Source: JBBRYB01 sp038238115
GTDB lineage: Bacteria > Actinomycetota > Actinomycetes > Propionibacteriales > Nocardioidaceae
Direction of reading: 5' to 3'
Length of the DNA: 64,000 nucleotides
NCBI GenBank assembly: GCA_038238115.1
Contig: JBBRYB010000013.1
Coordinates: 1 to 64,000, forward strand
Under the pieces are notes generated by a model, which saw only the letters and a program-made list of their open reading frames with translations, was not told where the DNA came from and ran no database searches. Below are positions 25,572 to 33,514 of this stretch, piece after piece; position 1 is the first letter of the stretch; each line of letters starts with the position of its first letter. The position numbers and the translations under genes were made by a program.

Positions 25572-26942
25572 TCATCGAAACTGTGGCAGGTAGGCGGCCT
25601 GCGCCGTGAGCAGGTCGTCAGTCACTGCCGCCGCGGCGTCGGTGTCGGTGACTGCGCCGTCGGCGATCATCGCCTCGACCACGAGGGCGCGGTCGCCGTT
25701 CATCGCGGCCTCGAGCGCCAGGTAGACCGACGACAGGCGGCGGTTGAGGACTGCGGTGAGCGGCCCGCCGAGGTCGGGAACTGCCATCGGCCGGATGCCA
25801 CGCGCGGTCGCGATCCCCGGGACCTCGGGTGCCGAGTCGGGCGGGATTCCTGGGACGATCCCGTGGTTGACCACGTTGCACGAGAACGTGTCGCGGCGGT
25901 CGAACAGGACTGAGCGGATGATCGCGATCAGCTGCTCCTGCTCACCGCTGCTGCGCTCGAAGGCGGTGTCGTCGAGCTCGACCTCGCCGTCAGCCTGCTG
26001 GCGCATGGCTTCGTAGCGGCGCTCGCCCCACTGAAGGATCTCGGGGACGGAGAACGCGTCGACGCCGAGCACCTTTCCGAAGTAGTCGCCGTGCGCCCAC
26101 CGCTCGGGGAAGAACTCGGTGACGTGGCGGTCCCCGGCGGCCGGAAACGCGCCGTAGCGACGGAAGAGCTCCCAGGAGAACGGGTGGTGCCACACCGACA
26201 CCTTGTCGTAGAAGATCGACCCCAGCTCGTCCTTGTCCGGCTCGCCGACGAGCTCGCGGTCCAGGCGCTCGCGCACGAGCGGCCAGGCGTCGCGGCCCTG
26301 CCAGCGGAAGTCGTAGATGAACGTCAGGTGGTTGATGCCGGCGTACAGCGTCGACGTCTCGGCCAGCGGTTTGTCGATGAACTCGGCAAGCTCGCGCTGG
26401 ATGTGATGCATGCCGTGGCAGAGCCCCACGACCTCGGCGCCGGCGTACTTCGTGATGGCCATGACGTTGGCGGTCATGGGGTTGCTGTAGTTGAAGTAGA
26501 GCGCACCGGGCGCGAGCGCCGCGATGTCACGGGCCACCTCGACGAGGACCGGGGCCGTACGCAGCAGCCGCGAGATGCCACCGGGCAGGATCGAGTCGCC
26601 GACAGCTTGGAAGACGCCGTGCTTCATGGTGATCTCGTGGTCTGCCTGCCACGCGGGGCGCCCGCCGACGCCGATGCAGGTGACCACGAAGTCTGATCCT
26701 GGCAGCACCTTCGCGCGGTCCAGGTCCGCTCGGACCGACATCCGCCCAGTGACGCCACGCGCGTCGATCATCCGCTGAGCGAGTCGCTCGGCGGTCGACA
26801 AAGCGACCGGATCGACGTCGACGAGGCGGATCTCCCATCCGCCCAAGTCTGTCGCCGAGATCAGGTCGGCGAGCAGGCCTCGGGTGAAAACGGCGCTGCC
26901 CGCTCCGATGAGGGTGAGTACCAAACGATCGTCGATGCTCAT
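25572..26942 (-). CDS. Glycoside hydrolase family 4 protein (alpha-galactosidase/glucuronidase type)
   Basis: A 456-aa NAD- and Mn-dependent glycosidase. It begins LVLTLIGAGSAVFTRGLLADLI (Rossmann nucleotide loop), with FNYSNPMTANVMAI, the metal-binding VGLCHGMHHIQRELAEF (C-x-G-x-H-H) and GINHLTFIYDFRWQGRD. GH4 enzymes cleave by oxidation-elimination at C3 and include alpha-galactosidases, alpha-glucosidases, 6-phospho-beta-glucosidases and alpha-glucuronidases; the CHG motif favours the alpha-glycosidase branch. There is no signal peptide, so the substrate must be imported. Its ATG overlaps the stop of the FAH gene. Confidence 0.9.
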   Translation of the reverse strand: MSIDDRLVLTLIGAGSAVFTRGLLADLISATDLGGWEIRLVDVDPVALSTAERLAQRMIDARGVTGRMSVRADLDRAKVLPGSDFVVTCIGVGGRPAWQADHEITMKHGVFQAVGDSILPGGISRLLRTAPVLVEVARDIAALAPGALYFNYSNPMTANVMAITKYAGAEVVGLCHGMHHIQRELAEFIDKPLAETSTLYAGINHLTFIYDFRWQGRDAWPLVRERLDRELVGEPDKDELGSIFYDKVSVWHHPFSWELFRRYGAFPAAGDRHVTEFFPERWAHGDYFGKVLGVDAFSVPEILQWGERRYEAMRQQADGEVELDDTAFERSSGEQEQLIAIIRSVLFDRRDTFSCNVVNHGIVPGIPPDSAPEVPGIATARGIRPMAVPDLGGPLTAVLNRRLSSVYLALEAAMNGDRALVVEAMIADGAVTDTDAAAAVTDDLLTAQAAYLPQFR

Positions 26943-27850
26943 GCATGCCCCTCGTGCGTGCGCGCTGATGTCAGCGATTGTCGGGTTTGGTGCTGTCGCG
27001 GTCTCGTGCTGTGGCGGACGGTGTTGCGCAGGACGCCGATGCCTTCGACGCCGACTTCGACGATGTCACCGTGAGTGAGGAAGCGCGGTGGTTGCTGAAA
27101 AGCCCCAGCGCCGGATGGGGTGCCTGTCACGATGACGTCACCGGGCTCGAGGCTCGTGCCGGAGCTGAGATGAGCCAGGATGGCCGGGATGTCGAAGATC
27201 ATCGACGCGGTGGTGTCGTCTTGTCGTCGCTCGCCGTTGACGTCGGTCCAGATGTTCACGCCGTGGGGATTGGGCAGTGAGTCGGCGGTGACGAGCCACG
27301 GCCCTAGCGGCGTGAACGTGTCGAAGGACTTGCCGCGGGTCCACTGCTGGTCGCCGAACTGCACGTCGCGGGCGGATACGTCGTTGGCCACCGTGTAGGC
27401 CGCGACGTCGGCCAGGCTGGCACTGCCGTCTGGACCGACGTGGCGGCCGATCACCACGGCGAGCTCGGCCTCGTAGTCGACCTGGGCGGCCTGTCCCATG
27501 GGGATCACGATGTCGTCGCACGGTCCCGTGAGCGAGCTCGGATACTTGGCGAACGTCAGCGGCTTCGCCGGCGGCGTGAGTCCCGTCTCCGCGGCATGGT
27601 CGACGTAATTGAGCCCGACGGCGATGATCTTGCCGGGCCGGTGCAACGGGGAGAGCAGGCGCACATCCGCCAGGCTGACGATGGCGTCCGTGAGCCGCGT
27701 CCGGGTCGCAGCCAGGAGGCCGCTCGGGTGCTGGATCAGCTCGAGCAGCGGGTCGTCGGAGCCGCTCGTCGCGACCACCCGGCAGTTGTCGCCGTCGTCG
27801 ATGCTGACCGCCGCAACGCCGGTGCGGGTCTGCACCCGGGCTACGCGCAT
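26939..27850 (-). CDS. Fumarylacetoacetate hydrolase (FAH) family protein
   Basis: A 303-aa protein with the FAH C-terminal catalytic fold: GKIIAVGLNYVDHAAETG, LTFAKYPSSLTGPCDDIVIP, the metal-binding VDYEAELAVVIG (E-x-E), AYTVANDVSARDVQ, GKSFDTFTPLGPWLV and DVIVTGTPSGAG. Relatives hydrolyse 2,4-diketo-3-deoxy sugar acids (L-rhamnonate, L-fuconate routes) or decarboxylate oxaloacetate. First gene of the leftward cluster, so the promoter should lie just upstream. ATG 27850 has GAGGGAG upstream; a longer in-frame start is rejected because conserved sequence begins at MRVARV. Confidence 0.9.
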   Translation of the reverse strand: MRVARVQTRTGVAAVSIDDGDNCRVVATSGSDDPLLELIQHPSGLLAATRTRLTDAIVSLADVRLLSPLHRPGKIIAVGLNYVDHAAETGLTPPAKPLTFAKYPSSLTGPCDDIVIPMGQAAQVDYEAELAVVIGRHVGPDGSASLADVAAYTVANDVSARDVQFGDQQWTRGKSFDTFTPLGPWLVTADSLPNPHGVNIWTDVNGERRQDDTTASMIFDIPAILAHLSSGTSLEPGDVIVTGTPSGAGAFQQPPRFLTHGDIVEVGVEGIGVLRNTVRHSTRPRQHQTRQSLTSARTHEGHA

Positions 27851-27872
27851 GAGGACTCCCTCGTCTGAATCG

Positions 27873-27891
27873 GCTTGAGGAATATCCAAGC
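27873..27891. promoter_or_regulatory. Near-palindrome upstream of the sugar-acid cluster
   Basis: GCTTGAGGAATATCCAAGC forms an inverted repeat (GCTTG-GGA / TCCAAGC, one extra base), 22 bp before the FAH start. A further CTTGGAT occurs at 27922-27928. They lie in the divergent gap with the hypothetical gene at 27968. An operator is plausible; no regulator is encoded in the cluster. Confidence 0.4.
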
Positions 27892-27967
27892 ATGAACGAG
27901 CAGAAACGTCCAGAGTCGAGACTTGGATGCGCTAACCTGCGTATTTGTGACGGAGGGTCTCGGGCGT

Positions 27968-28828
27968 ATGCACGTGCCATCGGCCGCCGGCGGGCCGAGC
28001 ATTACGCAGGGAAGCTACGGCGAGCGCGGCAACCTCGAGCTCGCCTATCCCGATCCACGCGACGGCCTGTGGGTGTGTTGGTTCAACAACGACGAGGCGG
28101 CCGCCGGTGAGGTCGCCGCTGAGACCTGGAGTGGGGGCCTGCACTTTGCGTGCGGCCGGCGCTACCACGCGGTCTCGCTGATCCAGGCCGCGTCCGGACC
28201 CCAGTTCCTGGAGCTGCTGGCCGCCGGCGATGACGGCCTGCATCGGTGGACCTGGTCGCCCGGCCGGGGCTTCGAGCACACCGACGTGCTGCCCGGTAGG
28301 CCGGGCGAGCTGCTCGATGACTGTGTGATCGCCGAAGTAGGTGAGAGGCTCGTGGCGTGCGCTCGTCGCGGAGACGAGCTGCTGGTATGGCGTGCTGGCC
28401 TCTCGGCATACCCCACCCTGCAGTGGTCCGGCCCCTCGCGCGCCGACCTGCCAGCCGAGACGACTCGCCTGGCCGCGCGTCCAGACGCTGACGGCAGCGT
28501 CTGGGCCGCCGTCGTCGTGGATGCCGGTCTGCTCGTCACGACCGACCCCACGTCGGTTGCATGGCGCCGCGTGGGCGAGTCCGTCGGGCCGGTGACAGCG
28601 GCGTGTTGGGTCGCCGATCTGCCTGCAGGGATTTCCAGAGATCCCGTCCTGGTGGTGGCAGCGAGCGACAGGGTCTGCAGCGTCTCGCTCGACGTGGATG
28701 CCGAGCCTGTTGTGCTCGCCACCGGACCCACCGCCGACAGTCTCACTGCCGCCTGGTCTCGAGCTGGGACCGATCACCTCGAGGTCGTCGCCCGATGTGG
28801 CGACGACCTCATCCACCTGCGCCGGTAG
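27968..28828 (+). CDS. Hypothetical protein, probable beta-propeller-like
   Basis: A 286-aa protein that I do not recognise. It is rich in Trp, Gly and beta-strand-like segments that recur every 45-50 residues: DGLWVCWFNNDEAA, SGGLHFACGRRYHAVSL, DGLHRWTWSPGRGFEHT, ADGSVWAAVVVDAGLLVT, HLEVVARCGDDLIHLRR. That spacing recalls blades of a small beta-propeller or lectin. It has no signal peptide or membrane segment. ATG 27968 has GGAGGG ten bases before it; an upstream in-frame TTG/GTG would add 15 residues. It diverges from the sugar-acid cluster and may be co-regulated with it, perhaps as a carbohydrate-binding protein. Confidence 0.75.
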   Translation: MHVPSAAGGPSITQGSYGERGNLELAYPDPRDGLWVCWFNNDEAAAGEVAAETWSGGLHFACGRRYHAVSLIQAASGPQFLELLAAGDDGLHRWTWSPGRGFEHTDVLPGRPGELLDDCVIAEVGERLVACARRGDELLVWRAGLSAYPTLQWSGPSRADLPAETTRLAARPDADGSVWAAVVVDAGLLVTTDPTSVAWRRVGESVGPVTAACWVADLPAGISRDPVLVVAASDRVCSVSLDVDAEPVVLATGPTADSLTAAWSRAGTDHLEVVARCGDDLIHLRR

Positions 28829-28922
28829 TCCTTGGCGCTCGGCCGCCTGAGACGCGACACTGACGTCGGGAGCTGGCTCGTGGACTGCTGGCATATGACG
28901 TGACGCGAAGGGGTCGACAACG

Positions 28923-29300
28923 GTGGCGGACCAAGATGACGTACGCACAATCGCGCTGTCCTTGCCCCAGACGGTCGAGAGTCCCGACCGGTTTGCGTTC
29001 TCGGTCCTGAACAACGGCAAGGAGAAGGGCATCGCCTGGGTCTGGCTGGAGCGGCGCGAGCCACAGGAGGCTCGAGTGCCGCAGCCGTCGGTGCTCGCGG
29101 TCCGGGTGTCAAGTCAGGCCGAGAAGGGGGAACTGATTGCGGCCCAGCCCGACACGTTCTTCACCGAGCCGCACTACAACGGTTTCCCTGCGGTGCTCGT
29201 GCGCCTGGCGGCGATCGGCGTCGACGAGCTGGAGGAGTTGATCAAGGACGCCTGGCGTATCCAGGCACCTCGCGCCCTGGTCAAGGAGTCGGGCATCTAG
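28923..29300 (+). CDS. MmcQ/YjbR family protein
   Basis: A 125-aa protein matching the YjbR/MmcQ (DUF419) family: an N-terminal VRTIALSLPQTVES helix, a central GIAWVWLERREPQ strand, VLAVRVSSQAEKGELIAAQPDTFFTEPHYNGFPAVLVRL, and a C-terminal helix ELEELIKDAWRIQAPRAL. The family has a double-wing-like DNA-binding fold, but no target or reaction is established. GTG 28923 has AAGGGG nine bases upstream. It seems to be a single-gene unit. Confidence 0.88.
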   Translation: MADQDDVRTIALSLPQTVESPDRFAFSVLNNGKEKGIAWVWLERREPQEARVPQPSVLAVRVSSQAEKGELIAAQPDTFFTEPHYNGFPAVLVRLAAIGVDELEELIKDAWRIQAPRALVKESGI

Positions 29301-30006
29301 TGGCGACCTCAGACTGCTCAGCACGGGTCGTCCAGCGCAACGGGCTCGCGGACGTCGTCGAGCTGGGCACCGCGGGGCCCAGGCATCGAGCTGGCGACGA
29401 CGCCGGTCGTGATCGCACTCGAGCGGACACTTCCGCGGCCGCTGGCGCCATGCTTGAGCGGTTGGCGCAGCGCACGCGGGGTTGGCCGACGACAATCCCG
29501 CCCCATCGCCACGTCCCCTGGCTCGGCTGACCGAGGGGACATGTCGCCGGACCCGTCGATCCGAGTGGCCCGTTCCGGCTGCTGGCGCAAGACGAGTCGT
29601 ACGATCCCTGACGCCGCAGCGGCGATGATGCCAATGCCGATCCTTCGAAACATCAGTCCACCCAACGGTCCCTTTTACGGTGTCGAGCCGGCGAGTTCCC
29701 GTCAGACGGGAAAGTAGGACGCCCTTGACGTCGATGATCGTATCGGTGGAGCGGGGCGCCACCACAGACACGACATCGCCGGCCCGACATGGTTGGCTGC
29801 CCCAGCCCACCGAGGTGGTGTTGCGCTTCGCCGCAAGCGGGCGGGTAGCGGACTTCGAGGAGTGGGCGTACTGGTCCGGCAGACCCTACTGCGCCGATTC
29901 GGCGTGACGGCCGCTGCAGCTTCGTTTGCGCCGTTCCATCGAGGCGGCGGGCGCCAGACGTCAGGGTCACGCCGGACCACGATCGGCGGGCGGCGATACT
30001 AGCGGA
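29301..30006. other. 706-bp gap without a convincing gene
   Basis: Between the YjbR-like gene and the FUSC gene. Weak frames occur on both strands: leftward 29318-29653, given separately, and rightward 29680-29907 with no ribosome site. The last 12 bases hold GATACT and the start of the FUSC transcript. I see no RNA gene or repeat here. Confidence 0.6.
29318..29653 (-). CDS. Possible small hypothetical protein
   Basis: A 111-codon frame starting MFRRIGIGIIAAAASGIVRLVLRQ, which could be a short N-terminal membrane anchor, followed by an Arg/Pro/Gly-rich tail with no recognisable domain. The ribosome site is weak. It is listed because the hydrophobic N-terminus is unlike a random frame; it may still be spurious or a gene remnant. 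Confidence 0.25.
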   Translation of the reverse strand: MFRRIGIGIIAAAASGIVRLVLRQQPERATRIDGSGDMSPRSAEPGDVAMGRDCRRPTPRALRQPLKHGASGRGSVRSSAITTGVVASSMPGPRGAQLDDVREPVALDDPC

Positions 30007-31281
30007 GTGGCGGTGATGCGAGAGGTGCTCAGCCGTTCGGTGGATGCCAGCCTCGACCGGTTCCACAGGCGGAGCAGGCCGGCTGTTGCCCGGATGGTTC
30101 GGCTGACGGCCGCCGCCCTTGCCAGCTTCGTCGTCGCACGCCTGGTGTTTCCGCAGAGCGAGCCGCTCCTCGCCCCGCTGACCGCCCTGCTGGTCGTCCA
30201 GCTGACACCGGTGAGCATTCTGGCAAGTGGTATCCAGCGCGTAGCCAGTGTCGTTGCCGGTGTCAGCGTCGCCGTGGGCTTCTCGTCTCTGGCGGGCCTC
30301 ACGTGGTGGAGTCTGGCCACGGTGGTCGCGGTGTCCTTGCTGGTCGGCCAGCTGCTGCGTCTCGGGTCGAACCTGCTCGAGGTGCCGATCAGCGCGATGC
30401 TCGTCCTCGGCGTCGGCGCCAGGACAACGGAGACGGCTGCTTGGCAGCGCATCGCCGAGACCTTGGTCGGGGCAGGCGTCGGCGTCTTAGCCAACCTGCT
30501 GCTTCCGCCCAAGGTGACAAGCGAGGACGCCGCCGAGGCCATCGAGAAGCTCGCAGACGATCTGGCGCGGCTCCTCGCCGCAGCGGCGGAGGACGTGCTC
30601 AACGACGATGTCTCCACCAGTGGACGGGTCGAACAGGCCTGGCACCGGCTAGGGGAGGCTCGCCGGCTGACCCATGACATTCCGAACGTGGGTTCGGCCC
30701 TTCTGCGAGCCGAGGAGAGCAGGCGGCTCAACCTGCGTGCCCTCGCGATGGCGGACTCGGGCCCAGGGCTCCGGCACGGGCTGGAGGCGTTGGAGCACTC
30801 CGCGGTGTCGGTACGCAACATGTTCCGGTCGTTCGTCGAGGCGGCGCAAGGCTACGACGCCCAGAACCGCGAGATCGCGGAAGATGTCCGCGCCGCGATT
30901 GCCCTGTTGCTGCACGACCTGGCGGCCGGGGTGCGATCGTTCGGGCAACTGGTCCACGCTGAGGCGCGTCCGGGAGTCGACCCGCCCGAGCTCGCCGAGC
31001 TGCGGGAGGCGCTGGAAAGCCTGCGAGACGCGCGCGCCCGCGTCACCGACCTCCTGCTGATCGATCCGCGCGGCGACACTACGCTCGCGACGCTGAACTT
31101 CTCCCTGCTGGCCACCGTCGAGCGCCTGCTTCAGGAGCTCGATCTCGATGAACGCATCCGGCGGCACGTACGTCGGCTGCCGACGCTGCCGCAGCGGCTC
31201 GGCACTCACCCGCGGCGTGAGGAGGGCGCGCCACCCAAGGACAGGCGGCGCAGATGGCGACATGGCGGCAGCCAGGGCTGA
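30007..31281 (+). CDS. FUSC/aromatic-acid-exporter-like membrane protein
   Basis: A 424-aa protein. The N-terminal half has about five to six transmembrane segments: AAALASFVVARLVF, LLAPLTALLVVQLTPVSIL, VASVVAGVSVAVGFSSLAG, WSLATVVAVSLLVGQLL, SAMLVLGVG, LVGAGVGVLANLLLPP. It ends in the LLLPP turn that is typical of FUSC/ArAE proteins. The C-terminal half is soluble and alpha-helical (coiled, Glu/Arg/Leu-rich). Export of aromatic acids or similar organic anions is inferred from the family. GTG 30007 is chosen because GATACT-N6 precedes it (leaderless signature); ATG 30016 is the alternative. Confidence 0.87.
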   Translation: MAVMREVLSRSVDASLDRFHRRSRPAVARMVRLTAAALASFVVARLVFPQSEPLLAPLTALLVVQLTPVSILASGIQRVASVVAGVSVAVGFSSLAGLTWWSLATVVAVSLLVGQLLRLGSNLLEVPISAMLVLGVGARTTETAAWQRIAETLVGAGVGVLANLLLPPKVTSEDAAEAIEKLADDLARLLAAAAEDVLNDDVSTSGRVEQAWHRLGEARRLTHDIPNVGSALLRAEESRRLNLRALAMADSGPGLRHGLEALEHSAVSVRNMFRSFVEAAQGYDAQNREIAEDVRAAIALLLHDLAAGVRSFGQLVHAEARPGVDPPELAELREALESLRDARARVTDLLLIDPRGDTTLATLNFSLLATVERLLQELDLDERIRRHVRRLPTLPQRLGTHPRREEGAPPKDRRRRWRHGGSQG

Positions 31282-31723
31282 GCTGGCGCCTGGCAGCTGC
31301 AACAGCTGTCCGCGGCCGCCTGGCCGCCGATCGCGTCGTGACCGGGCGGCGAGTCGAGCAGCTGCAGAGCGAGCACGACGACGTCGCAGCGGCCTCGGTC
31401 ACCCGAACGCCGATGACGAGCACGACCTGAGGAGTCAACGATCGCCTTCGAGCGTTCCCGGGTCAGCTCGTTTGGTCGACCCGGCCCAGGTGTCACCTGT
31501 GGAGCTGGACGCCGCCGAGTCGCGGTCGGCGATTGGCAGCTATAGGCGGTGCGAGCCTGCCTCGGCCGGGGCCGATCCGCGAAGCGCGCCTCGAGACGAG
31601 GCCGGTCGCGCGCACCTGCTCAGGCTGCGCGTCTTCGAAGCGCTCATCGCGATCACGGCTCAGCCATCGCGGTCGGTGGAACCCATCGAAGGGCGCAGAG
31701 GACGGTCCAGCGGGAGACCTGCC
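31282..31723. other. 442-bp gap without a convincing gene
   Basis: Lies between the stop of the rightward FUSC gene and the stop of the leftward ABC gene, so both neighbours converge here. A 58-codon frame from ATG 31254 overlaps the FUSC end but has no family signature. No clear hairpin or repeat was found by eye. Confidence 0.55.
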
Positions 31724-33514
31724 TCACTGGTAGGCGCCCGCCTGGATGGAGTAGAGCTCGGCGTAGGGACCGCCCTCGCGCATCAGCTCCTCGTGGCTGC
31801 CCACCTGCGCGACGCGTGAGCCCTGCAGCACGACGATGAGGTCGGCCATCCGCACAGTGCTGAACCGGTGGGACACGAGGATGGTGACACCGCCCCGCGA
31901 CCCAGCGCGGGCGGCATCGGCGTAGCGTCCGAAGAGCTCGTGCTCGGTCTCGGCGTCGAGCGCGGCCGTCGGCTCGTCCAGCACGAGCAGCAGCGGATCG
32001 GTGCGCATGAAGCCGCGAGCCAGGGCCAGCTTCTGCCACTGGCCAAAGCTCACATCGACGCCGTCGGGCCAGGTCGGCCCCAGCTGGGTGTCCAGTCCGG
32101 ACTCGAGCCGCTCGAGCACGTCATCGGCGCCCGCCTTGCTCACGGCTGTGCGTACGGCGGCGTCGTCATCGACGGCTGGAAGGTCGCCGAGCCCGACGCT
32201 GGTCCGGGCGGGGAACTCGAAGCGGTAAAAGTCCTGGAACGCCCCCGACACCTCCCGTCTCCAGGCGTCGGTGGCGACCCGCTGCAACGGCCGGCCGTCG
32301 AGGAGAATCTGTCCGGACGTCGGCTCATACAGCTTGCACAGTAGCTTGACGAGGGTGGACTTGCCGGCGCCGTTCTCGCCCACTATCGCCACCACAGCGC
32401 CGGCTGGAAGGTGCAACGACACGTCGTCGAGGACGAGCGTGTCGGTTCCCGGGTAGGCGAACGAGACCGCCTCGAACGTGATGCCGTCGTCGAGCCCCTC
32501 GGGGGCGGGCTGGTCGGCGTCAGCGGTCATCGCGGCGGCATAGTCCTCCAGCCAGGCCAGCCGCCGTGACCCGTCCAGCCAGATGCCGCGCAGGAAGCCG
32601 ATCTCCGACATCGTCGCGGCGACGTACGCCGACAGTCGGCCACCGGCGGCGAGGACGAGCAGCACCTGCCCGGCCGAGGCGTGCAGCCCCGAGGCCACGA
32701 AGACGACAGCAGCCACGAAGCCGATGCCGAACACCCCCCACGCCAAGGAGTGCCAGCAGGCGCTGGACCAGCGCGCCTGCGACACGGCGGCGTACCACTT
32801 GTCCCACTCCCTGCGGCGGCGCCTGACAAGCTGCGGCCCGATGCCGGTCACGCGGACCTCTTTGCCCGCGGCGGCGGTGGTCGCCGTGGTGAACAAGTGA
32901 GCGGCCAGCCGGTAGTGCTCGGCGCTGCGCTCCTCGACTCCACGTTCGACCCCGGGCCGCCACGACGAGCTGATCACGGTCGGCGCCGCGAAGGCTATTA
33001 GCAACGCCAGCGCCGGATGGATCGAGGACAGCAGCGCCACGGTGATGCCCAGGCGCACCAGCCAGCCGCAGGTGGAGAACAGCGACATGTACATGTGATC
33101 GAGCACGAAGACCTGGTTGCGCAGCACGGAGAGCCGGTCGAGATAGTCGCGTCGCTCGTGGTGCTCGATCGTCGACACGGAGGCCTGCAGGCTCGCGACA
33201 TGGGTCTCGAGGGCGATCGTCACCTTATCGCGGAAGCGCCGCGTCACCCGCGACGTGGCGACCCGCAGCAGCCAGGTAAGGGTGACCGACACCGCCATCC
33301 CGACCACGGCGATGAGCACGAGACGACGGTCGTGGCCGACCACACCGTCGGCGAGGAACTTCAGCCACAGCGCCAGCAGCCCGTCCGGGACCGCGGCCAG
33401 CAGCGAGACCACCAGCGCGAAGACGAGCAGGCCGGGCTCGTGGGAATAGCCGAGCTTGCACAGCCGCCACATCGACGCCAGGGCCGGCGGGGTGTCGTCA
33501 CGCGAGGACGTCAT
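31724..33514 (-). CDS. ABC exporter half-transporter (membrane + ATPase), second of pair
   Basis: A 596-aa type IV ABC protein. The membrane domain has hydrophobic segments such as PGLLVFALVVSLLAAVPDGLL, LVLIAVVGMAVSVTLTWLL and VFGIGFVAAVVFVASGL. The ATPase shows Walker A AIVGENGAGKST, Q-loop VSGAFQDFYRF, Walker B LLLVLDEPTAALD and the H-loop SHRFST. The signature motif is VSFGQWQ rather than LSGGQ, so this half may hold the degenerate site of a heterodimer. ATG 33514 has GGAG upstream and overlaps the end of the partner gene. The substrate is unknown. Confidence 0.9.
   Translation of the reverse strand: MTSSRDDTPPALASMWRLCKLGYSHEPGLLVFALVVSLLAAVPDGLLALWLKFLADGVVGHDRRLVLIAVVGMAVSVTLTWLLRVATSRVTRRFRDKVTIALETHVASLQASVSTIEHHERRDYLDRLSVLRNQVFVLDHMYMSLFSTCGWLVRLGITVALLSSIHPALALLIAFAAPTVISSSWRPGVERGVEERSAEHYRLAAHLFTTATTAAAGKEVRVTGIGPQLVRRRRREWDKWYAAVSQARWSSACWHSLAWGVFGIGFVAAVVFVASGLHASAGQVLLVLAAGGRLSAYVAATMSEIGFLRGIWLDGSRRLAWLEDYAAAMTADADQPAPEGLDDGITFEAVSFAYPGTDTLVLDDVSLHLPAGAVVAIVGENGAGKSTLVKLLCKLYEPTSGQILLDGRPLQRVATDAWRREVSGAFQDFYRFEFPARTSVGLGDLPAVDDDAAVRTAVSKAGADDVLERLESGLDTQLGPTWPDGVDVSFGQWQKLALARGFMRTDPLLLVLDEPTAALDAETEHELFGRYADAARAGSRGGVTILVSHRFSTVRMADLIVVLQGSRVAQVGSHEELMREGGPYAELYSIQAGAYQ

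Noticed and set aside
29680..29907. 75-codon rightward frame in the 29.3-30.0 kb gap
   Set aside because: No convincing start signal or domain; could be a remnant but unsupported.
31254..31430. 58-codon rightward frame at the end of the FUSC gene
   Set aside because: No ribosome site, no family signature, overlaps coding sequence.
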